From Prevotella sp. (GTDB taxonomy: Bacteria; Bacillota; Clostridia; Oscillospirales; Ruminococcaceae), in the NCBI GenBank assembly GCA_023663025.1, contig JAMPIC010000002.1:86739-150738 (forward strand): a DNA stretch of 64,000 nt. Reading direction: 5' to 3'. The notes under the pieces were generated by a model. That model was not told where the DNA came from. It worked only from the letters and a program-made list of their open reading frames with translations, and made no database searches. Position numbers and translations under genes: made by a program. Position 1 is the first letter of the stretch; each line of letters starts with the position of its first letter. Positions 58,307 through 64,000 of this stretch are shown one piece after another.

Positions 58307-60757
58307 TCAGAAATCGCTGATGATGTTGCTCACATCGAGAATAATGGTTATCGAGCCGTCGCCGAGGATAGAGCAGCCGCTCATGCCGTACTGCTTCACG
58401 TTGTAGTTTCCGAGAAGCGTGGGGAACGGTTTGAGTACTACCTGCTGCTCACCTATAAGCTCGTCGGCAAAGATACACGCGCGCTTTCCGTCGCTCTCGA
58501 CCAGAATGATGATACCGTCAAAAATGTCCTCCGTATTCGGAGTAAGGTCGTAGAGCTGATACAGTCTGATAAGCGGATAACACTCGCCGTATACCATTAC
58601 CATTTCCTTGCCGGTGGTATCCTTGACAAGCTGGCTGCGCTCAACCTTGAAAGAGTTGCTTATGGAGTTTATCGGAATGGTGAATATCGAATTGCCCACG
58701 GAGATGTCCATGCCGTCCACGATAGACAGGGACAGGGGAATCTTGATAATGAAGCTTGAGCCCTGACCGAACTTGGAGTCAACCGAAACGCTTCCGCCGA
58801 TCTTTTCGATATTCTTCTTAACAACGTCCATGCCCACGCCTCTGCCGGAGTATTCCGTTACCTGCTCGTTTGTGGAGAAGCCGGGGAGCATTATCATGTT
58901 AAGTATCTCTTTTTCGGAATATTCGCTTGCGGGTTTTGAAAGAATGCCGTTTCTCTCAGCCTTTGCGAGGACTTTTTCGGGGTCTATGCCCTGTCCGTCG
59001 TCGGCAACCACGATAATTACCTCTCCCGAAGCATTATATGCGGAAAGCGTGATCTTGCCCTTAGGCGACTTGCCCGCCGCAATTCTGTCCTCGACGTTTT
59101 CCTCGATGCCGTGATCCATGGAATTTCTCACCATGTGCATAAGGGGATCGTTGAGCTGGTCGATGATGGACTTGTCTACCTCGGTCTCCTCGCCCTCGAA
59201 GATAAGTTCAACGTCCTTGCCCAGTTTTACTTTCATATCGCGGACAATACGGGTCATCTTGTTGAACGCTCCGGAAATGGGAACCATTCGCATTGACATA
59301 ACCGCGTCCTGAAGCTCGCCGTTCAGTTTTCTGAGCTGTCTTGCGGACTTCTGGAAGTTATCCAGTCTCAGACCCTTAAGGTCGGGATTGGAGGTAACCA
59401 TTGCCTCGGTAATAACGATTTCTCCCACCAGGTCGAGAAGAACGTCCAGCTTGTTAAGGTTAACGGAGATAAGGGACTGCTTCACGCCGCCCTTTGCAGC
59501 TCCTGCGGGAGCGCTGTCCGCAGTGGGCTTGGGAGGCTCCGCTTTCTTGGCTGCGGACTTGGGGGCTTCCGCTTTCTTTGCGGGAGCGGCAGTCTGCGCG
59601 GGGGCAGCCGCCTGAGCGGGAGCGGGTGCTGCCGGTGCGGGAGCGGGCTTGGGAGCTTCCTCCGCAGGCGCGGGAGCAGTCTCCACGATGTAAGATTTTA
59701 CGCTGGGGGTGCTTTCGATTACCTGAAGCACCATCTGGGGCTTATCCGATTTAAAGCGGACAACAAAGCCTTCCTCAACGATAGTTTTGGAGGTATCCGC
59801 GTTATCCTCGATATCGGCGGGTTCAAAGGTAACGTTCTCGCACACGTCCCTTACGTTGTTGACAACCAGCAGAGCGCGGAGATTTTCCATCTTGCAGTCG
59901 TCGTCGAAGTGAACGCGGACTGTTGTGACTGCCTCGTTAGGCGAACCTGCGGCAGCCTCCGAGCCGCGCTCGATTATCTCGCAGTTCTTGACATTGGCTG
60001 TGGTGCGGATAGTTTCCATAATGCTGTCGGTAGACGCGCCCTGAGCGGGGCGGAACTTAACAAGGAAACCGTCCTTTATAATAGTCTGAGCCGTATCGCC
60101 GTTGTTCTCGATATCTTCGGGTATGTATTCGAGCTGGGCGCAGCTTTCGGATATTCTGTTTATTACCAGCAGGGCGCGCAGGTTTTCCATTTTGCAGTCG
60201 TCCTCGAAGAAAACCTTTACGGTAGTCAGACCCGAACCGGACACGGTCTGCGCAGGTGCGGCGGCAGGAGCGGCAGCGGCGGGAGCAGCGTTCTCCGCGG
60301 GAGCTGCGGCAGCCGTTTCCGCGGGAGCAGCCGAAGCAGGCTCCGCGCCCTTGAGAACGGCGGCGAAGTCCTCGATCTTGTTCATCTGCTCTGTGAAATC
60401 TGTCGGGGTGTACTCGTCCTCCTGGAGGTTTTCGATCTCGGCTTTCAGGAGGTCTGACGCGCTGAAAATGATGTCATACAGCGTCTCCATTGAAGAGATC
60501 ACGGGATGATCCTCTCGGATAATGTAAAACATATCCTCGATGGCGTGAGCGAGCTTAGACATATTTTCGAGTCCCATCATGGCGGAAGAACCCTTGATAG
60601 TGTGCATGGTGCGGAAGATCTCGTTGATATCCTCTTCCGCGAAGCTGCTCTCGTTTTCAGTTTTCATCAGAATTTGGTCCAGCTGTTCAAGAAGCGACGT
60701 TGTCTCAAAGACATACATATCCGCCATAGCTTCCATTCCTGCTTCAAATTTTGCCAT
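58307..60757 (-). CDS. cheA: Chemotaxis histidine kinase CheA with two P2-like domains
   Basis: 816 aa. P1 Hpt domain (His52 in TMHTIKGSSAMMG), Ala/Pro linker, then two P2-like domains of ~80 residues exactly 100 residues apart (core DDCKMENLRALLV at 186-198 and 286-298), second Ala/Pro linker (~360-425), P3 dimer helices, P4 ATPase (DPLMHMVRNSMDHGIE, DDGQGIDPEKVL, GRGVGMDVV) and P5 (IPLSLSIVDGMDI). Autophosphorylates and passes phosphate to CheY/CheB. Typical CheA has a single P2. Promoter TTGAAG-17-TATAAT (60931-60903). cheY is not in the window. Confidence 0.96.
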   Translation of the reverse strand: MAKFEAGMEAMADMYVFETTSLLEQLDQILMKTENESSFAEEDINEIFRTMHTIKGSSAMMGLENMSKLAHAIEDMFYIIREDHPVISSMETLYDIIFSASDLLKAEIENLQEDEYTPTDFTEQMNKIEDFAAVLKGAEPASAAPAETAAAAPAENAAPAAAAPAAAPAQTVSGSGLTTVKVFFEDDCKMENLRALLVINRISESCAQLEYIPEDIENNGDTAQTIIKDGFLVKFRPAQGASTDSIMETIRTTANVKNCEIIERGSEAAAGSPNEAVTTVRVHFDDDCKMENLRALLVVNNVRDVCENVTFEPADIEDNADTSKTIVEEGFVVRFKSDKPQMVLQVIESTPSVKSYIVETAPAPAEEAPKPAPAPAAPAPAQAAAPAQTAAPAKKAEAPKSAAKKAEPPKPTADSAPAGAAKGGVKQSLISVNLNKLDVLLDLVGEIVITEAMVTSNPDLKGLRLDNFQKSARQLRKLNGELQDAVMSMRMVPISGAFNKMTRIVRDMKVKLGKDVELIFEGEETEVDKSIIDQLNDPLMHMVRNSMDHGIEENVEDRIAAGKSPKGKITLSAYNASGEVIIVVADDGQGIDPEKVLAKAERNGILSKPASEYSEKEILNMIMLPGFSTNEQVTEYSGRGVGMDVVKKNIEKIGGSVSVDSKFGQGSSFIIKIPLSLSIVDGMDISVGNSIFTIPINSISNSFKVERSQLVKDTTGKEMVMVYGECYPLIRLYQLYDLTPNTEDIFDGIIILVESDGKRACIFADELIGEQQVVLKPFPTLLGNYNVKQYGMSGCSILGDGSITIILDVSNIISDF

Positions 60758-60887
60758 AAAAACACCTACCTATCAGTTTATCCCCTTACAGGGTGTTAAT
60801 TGATACAGAAACCTGAGCGCAGGATCTCCGCAGCCGCGGCGGCGGACACCCTTAAGCTGTAAAATGCTACAGCACGCCATAATATTC

Positions 60888-60931
60888 TATAGTATATTTT
60901 TAATTATACTATAAAAAACTCTTTACTTCAA
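60888..60931 (-). promoter_or_regulatory. Sigma-A promoter of the che operon with overlapping inverted repeat
   Basis: Minus strand TTGAAG (60931-60926), 17 nt, TATAAT (60908-60903). The -10 lies inside TATAGTATA-N8-TATACTATA (60888-60913), a possible operator. Confidence 0.65.
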
Positions 60932-61054
60932 GACAAAAATGTAATATAATAAGAATAAAGCGGAAAAATTTTTCGGTGATTTTTCGTTCATTTTTAACAA
61001 AATAGCACAAAAAAAGGTAAAAAATCGAGGAATTAACGATTTATTGATATATTT

Positions 61055-61068
61055 GGGAAATATTTCCC
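61055..61068. promoter_or_regulatory. 14-bp perfect palindrome upstream of the FliK-like gene
   Basis: GGGAAATATTTCCC, about 40 nt before the gene start. It could be an operator. No clear -10/-35 pair fits beside it. Confidence 0.4.
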
Positions 61069-61107
61069 TGTATCTGTAATGTAAATTTCCGGAAAGGAAT
61101 GGCGCGT

Positions 61108-63057
61108 ATGTCAGACTTACTGAGAGTAACCACTCCCGTCGCCCCGAAGGATTACACTGCCAATACCAATGTCAAACCGCAGACGCCCGAACAGGTATTC
61201 GATCTGGGAAACGTTGACTATGTCAACAAGGCGAATACCCGCGACGAGCAGCTCGGCGAGCAGAACCTGAAGGATCAGACGGGCACCGGAATGCCCAAGC
61301 TGCAGACGGCTGTCTCAAAAGACCCCGCTCTCGCGGCTGTGCTCCTTAAAGGCGTGCTCGGTTCGGGTACGCTGTCTGCTCTGGGAGCGGCGGGAAACGC
61401 AGAACTTCTTAATAAGGTAACGGAATTTGCCAATGAAATATTGCTCGCTCCCAATGAGCTTGCGGACGATATTATCCGTCAGCAGGACGAAGCTACCATG
61501 TTCAGCGGCGAGCTGTGGAGCGCTCTGAAAGACATGGTATCGGGACTTTCGGGTTCTCCCGCAGGCGAAGAGGTCAGCATTGCTGTGCTGGACTTTCTCA
61601 AAGCGGCGGCGTCCTCGGTCTCGCGGGACGACGTGATAACCTCCATATCCGCGTCGCTGCGCTATCTGGCGGGAGAAGCCGCTCAGAGCCGCGAGATAGT
61701 CGACCTGCTCATGCAGACCGCCGACAAGCTTTCGGCTGAAAATTTCGGAACGGTAAAGAACGACGTCCTCGCCCTTGTGGGATACCTCGAAAAAAGCCTG
61801 CTGCTCAGCGACCGCACGCAGAACCTGCTGTCGCTCATAACCTACAATCTGTCGCGGTTCAACGGCGATCCCTCCTCGCTGGGGGACAGCTTCCAGGCGG
61901 TGCTGAACATGGCTCCCGACGCGGAGACTGCGGATAAGCTGAATATGCTGTTCACCAAATTTGTGGAAAGCTCGCGGCTGCCGCCCGATATAAAGCTTGC
62001 CGCGCTGAAAAACAATCCCTCCGCTTCGGCGCAGATGTCCATGACCATGCTTACCGAAAGGCTTGCGGACGCTGTGAACGGCGGACTTGAACAGATTTCC
62101 CCCGAGCAGCTATCGGAAAATATCAGCAAGCTGGCGGAGGAGTTCGAGCTGCCCGCAGCGGAAGAAAACCTCCCCGCCGCAGAGGAAAACGTCCCCAATG
62201 CCGCGGCAGTCCCAAAAGAGAACGGGACTGCGGAAGTCCCGGAAAAGCAGGATAACCTCCCCGCCGGCGAAAAGCTTCCCGAAACCGCGCACAAGACAAT
62301 TACTCTCAAAGAGGGAACGGATATGCTGAAAAAAATGCTCGCTCCCCTTGTTCCCGACAATATGAAAGGCGGTCTGAACACGCTTATACGCGACTTTGAA
62401 AAGACCTCCGACCTGAACAGCCTCATCGACAGGCTGAGCGTCATAGTCAACCGCGCGGAGGACATGGACAAGAAAATCGTTCTCGCGCAGGGAATGAATA
62501 TGCTCCTTACGGAACTGGCCCGGGCGCAGGGAATACAGTACCGCCCTCCCACCACCATGGAGAATATGCTGGACTTCCTCATAAAGAACATCAACGATCC
62601 CTCGCTGCGCTCCCTTTCGGATATGACCAGACCCGATATGATACAGGGACTTCTCAGCGCCCCGGGCGTGTTCACTCCACTGCTGCATTTCCTTGTGCCC
62701 ATGAATATGGACGGCATGAAAGCTTTCGGCGAGCTTTGGGCTGATCCCAATGCGGACAGCGATCCCGAAACGGGCGAAGCGGGCAGCCATATCTTCCTGT
62801 GCTTTGAGATAGAGGACGCGGGCTACTTTGAACTGGAGCTTTATGCCCGCGGAAAATCGGTGAACGCCGCGCTCATGTGTCCCGAAGGAACGGAAAGGAA
62901 CTATCTGCCGCTTAAAGCGGTTCTGCCGGAACTTGCGGCTTCCTGCGGCTACAGCGCGGAAAAGATAATGATAGAGCCGCTGAAAAGGAAACGGGATCTT
63001 ACGAACATATTCCCCAAGCTGAACGAAAGGAGGTCGGGTCTGAATGTCAGAATTTAA
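61108..63057 (+). CDS. FliK/YlqG-like protein
   Basis: 649 aa. Mostly helical N-terminal region without signal peptide (LAAVLLKGVLGSGTLSALGAAG; repeated NLS-type helices), a Glu/Pro/Asn-rich linker (~345-405), and a C-terminal region (~555-640, HIFLCFEIEDAGYFELELYARGKSVNAALMCPE) that resembles the C-terminal domain of hook-length proteins (FliK). The gene overlaps a FlhB-C-like gene by 14 nt, the arrangement of Bacillus ylqG-ylqH. ATG 61108 has AAAGGA 9 nt upstream; an ATG at 61099 would be adjacent to it. Role inferred: accessory export or flagellar-length function. Confidence 0.72.
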   Translation: MSDLLRVTTPVAPKDYTANTNVKPQTPEQVFDLGNVDYVNKANTRDEQLGEQNLKDQTGTGMPKLQTAVSKDPALAAVLLKGVLGSGTLSALGAAGNAELLNKVTEFANEILLAPNELADDIIRQQDEATMFSGELWSALKDMVSGLSGSPAGEEVSIAVLDFLKAAASSVSRDDVITSISASLRYLAGEAAQSREIVDLLMQTADKLSAENFGTVKNDVLALVGYLEKSLLLSDRTQNLLSLITYNLSRFNGDPSSLGDSFQAVLNMAPDAETADKLNMLFTKFVESSRLPPDIKLAALKNNPSASAQMSMTMLTERLADAVNGGLEQISPEQLSENISKLAEEFELPAAEENLPAAEENVPNAAAVPKENGTAEVPEKQDNLPAGEKLPETAHKTITLKEGTDMLKKMLAPLVPDNMKGGLNTLIRDFEKTSDLNSLIDRLSVIVNRAEDMDKKIVLAQGMNMLLTELARAQGIQYRPPTTMENMLDFLIKNINDPSLRSLSDMTRPDMIQGLLSAPGVFTPLLHFLVPMNMDGMKAFGELWADPNADSDPETGEAGSHIFLCFEIEDAGYFELELYARGKSVNAALMCPEGTERNYLPLKAVLPELAASCGYSAEKIMIEPLKRKRDLTNIFPKLNERRSGLNVRI

Positions 63058-63346
63058 AGGAAAAAAGAGAGGCGGCGCCGCCCCGAATAATTCGGCGGTT
63101 GCTCTCAGGTACAATCCCGACAAGGACTACACTCCCATAGTTGTGGCTTCGGGACACGGTCATGTGGCGGAAAAGATAATCAATCTCGCCGACGAGAACG
63201 GCGTGCCGATATACCGCGACGACTCGGCGACCGCGCTGCTCACCATGCTGAACGTGGGACAGGGCATTCCTCCCGAGCTGTACCAGCTTGTGGCAGGCAT
63301 ATATGTACAGGTAATGCGTATTGCCAAGGACGACGGCAAGCTGTAA
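63044..63346 (+). CDS. FlhB cytoplasmic-domain homologue (YlqH/FlhX-like)
   Basis: 100 aa. It corresponds to the C-terminal cytoplasmic domain of FlhB/EscU without its TM part: NNSAVALRYNPDKDYTPIVVASGHGHVAEKIINLADENGVPIYRDDSATALLTMLNVGQGIPPELYQLVAGIYVQVMRIAK. The NPTH self-cleavage motif of full FlhB is NPDK-less here (ALRYNPDKD). FlhX-type proteins can substitute for the FlhB tail in substrate switching in some bacteria. AAAGGAGG precedes ATG 63044. It overlaps the upstream FliK-like gene by 14 nt, suggesting coupled synthesis. Confidence 0.85.
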   Translation: MSEFKGKKRGGAAPNNSAVALRYNPDKDYTPIVVASGHGHVAEKIINLADENGVPIYRDDSATALLTMLNVGQGIPPELYQLVAGIYVQVMRIAKDDGKL

Positions 63347-63353
63347 GAATACA

Positions 63354-63392
63354 TATCCCCGAATGAGCGCTTTCATTCGGGGATACTGTTAT
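63354..63392. terminator. Bidirectional terminator
   Basis: TATCCCCGAATGA (63354-63366) and its complement (63373-63385), followed by CTGTTATATTATT. It separates the FlhB-C-like gene and the convergent GH5 gene. Confidence 0.8.
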
Positions 63393-63393
63393 A

Positions 63394-64000
63394 TTATTCC
63401 AGACCTTTCATAAGCCCCTCCACAACGAGAGGAAACTCCCATGTGCAGGTCGAACGGTTGAGAATACCGAAATTCTCGCCCGTACCCGTAAACGCGCCGT
63501 TGTCCCACCAAATGCAGGGAACGCCGATAGCTTTCGCCCGGCTTACATAGAATGCCGCCCATTCGCCGCGGATCTCTTCGTTTGCCTTGCTTCTCGCGCC
63601 GAACTCGCCGATGATAACGGCTTGACCGTTGTCTATGAAATTGGTTTTCAGGAAATCCATCAGATAGAGGATATCGTTCGCGGAGGTATCGTCGGGGGAA
63701 AATTTCCTTGCGGTAAGGTCGTCGCTGAGGGCGAACGCGTAAGGCGTATAGGCGTGAACGGAAACGATTATCTTGTCGTCTCCCTCGGGTATCTTCAGCG
63801 CTCTCAGGGGTGCTTCGCTCGAGCTTGCGGCGTAAGCGGGTATCATAAGGTGACGCTTTTCGTTGTTTCCGCCCAAGCCACGTATGGTCTCAACAAACGC
63901 CGCGTTCAACCGGTTTACCACTTCCCTGCCCTCTTCGTCGCCGCCGTTCCATTCGAGAGGGGTATTCCTCTTGCGGGGTTCGTTCAGTCCCTCGAAAATA
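63394..64000 (-). CDS. GH5 endoglucanase (cellulase) family, partial at window edge
   Basis: At least 201 aa, continuing beyond position 64000 (N-terminal part missing). Visible blocks: the acid/base Glu in FEGLNEPR (about 63967-63990 on the minus strand), HLMIPAYAASS, VSVHAYTPYAFAL, nucleophile Glu in AVIIGEFGARS, and WWDNGAF near the end. This is a GH5 cellulase core. It ends 55 nt past the FlhB-C-like terminator. Whether it carries a signal peptide, dockerin or CBM cannot be told here; no dockerin follows the catalytic domain at the C-terminus. Confidence 0.9.
   Translation of the reverse strand, partial: IFEGLNEPRKRNTPLEWNGGDEEGREVVNRLNAAFVETIRGLGGNNEKRHLMIPAYAASSSEAPLRALKIPEGDDKIIVSVHAYTPYAFALSDDLTARKFSPDDTSANDILYLMDFLKTNFIDNGQAVIIGEFGARSKANEEIRGEWAAFYVSRAKAIGVPCIWWDNGAFTGTGENFGILNRSTCTWEFPLVVEGLMKGLE

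Larger units (their letters stand above)
60758..61107. other. Divergent promoter region, cheA / FliK-like gene
   Basis: 350 nt, very AT-rich. Contains the cheA promoter, its leader stem GCTGTA-AAATGC-TACAGC (60856-60873), an inverted repeat TATAGTATA-N8-TATACTATA (60888-60913) over that promoter, and a 14-bp palindrome GGGAAATATTTCCC (61055-61068) before the FliK-like gene. No sigma-D (FliA) consensus seen. Confidence 0.6.

Noticed and set aside
62110..63123. 337-aa minus-strand open frame across the FliK-like and FlhB-like genes
   Set aside because: Shadow frame; the plus-strand pair shows overlapping starts with good ribosome sites.

Overview
The window looks like the chromosome of a motile, fibre-degrading Gram-positive Clostridia bacterium, most likely a Ruminococcus-like member of the Oscillospiraceae. 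The evidence is AT-rich intergenic DNA between GC-leaning genes, strong AGGAGG-type ribosome sites with some GTG/TTG starts, a CIRCE-controlled groESL, many ECF sigma factors, and secreted carbohydrate enzymes (CE2 esterase, GH1, GH5). No tRNA, rRNA, CRISPR array, prophage or transposase gene was seen. The taxonomic call is inference from gene content and style.

Layout. 0.3-1.4 kb: an XRE/TPR regulator. 1.5-7.3 kb: a leftward operon of ECF sigma factor, six-TM membrane protein, ABC ATPase and three ABC-2 permeases. 7.6-9.3 kb: a NifX-like protein with a His-rich tail and a CE2-type esterase. 9.4-19.3 kb, leftward: D-lactate dehydrogenase, MBL hydrolase, aldose-epimerase-like protein, GH25 muramidase, TrkH/TrkA potassium uptake, and a beta-propeller HD-GYP protein. 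19.6-24 kb: a surface protein and a PP2C/ATPase fusion. 24.3-28.9 kb: an operon of ECF sigma, anti-sigma, serpin (frameshifted) and VWA lipoprotein. 29.1-29.7 kb: a 622-bp non-coding element with terminal inverted repeats, built of hairpins. 29.8-33.8 kb: unknown protein, pyrE, ankyrin-like membrane protein, trmB. 33.8-39.9 kb: a LplABC/Ytc-type carbohydrate ABC transporter with YesL and a small wall-anchored protein. 40.2-45.2 kb: obgE, a triple-repeat protein, NUDIX, mini-RNase III, MBL protein, yebC. 45.4-47.5 kb: a second serpin module, ECF sigma plus a membrane-anchored anti-sigma-like/serpin fusion. 47.8-49.2 kb: GH1. 49.2-53.1 kb: response regulator, histidine kinase and HtrA (envelope stress). 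53.5-55.6 kb: groES-groEL. 55.7-60.8 kb: cheA-cheW-cheR-cheB. 61.1-63.3 kb: a FliK-like/FlhB-C-like pair. 63.4 kb to the end: a partial GH5.

Common theme. The window is rich in cell-surface stress sensing: three ECF sigma loci, CssRS/HtrA-like genes, a GH25 and a membrane PP2C switch. The strongest candidate for an undescribed system is the pair of serpin-coupled ECF modules. In both, sigma and anti-sigma genes overlap by ATGA. In one the serpin is the next gene; in the other it is the extracytoplasmic part of the anti-sigma-like protein itself. Both sigma genes are preceded by the same spaced signature, AACCG-N17-GTA. This suggests that extracellular protease attack is sensed by a serpin and relayed to transcription. 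Other notable signals are two diverged copies of a ~90-nt structured repeat, a family of 12-13-bp perfect stems with 3-nt loops, and hairpins lying between ribosome sites and start codons.
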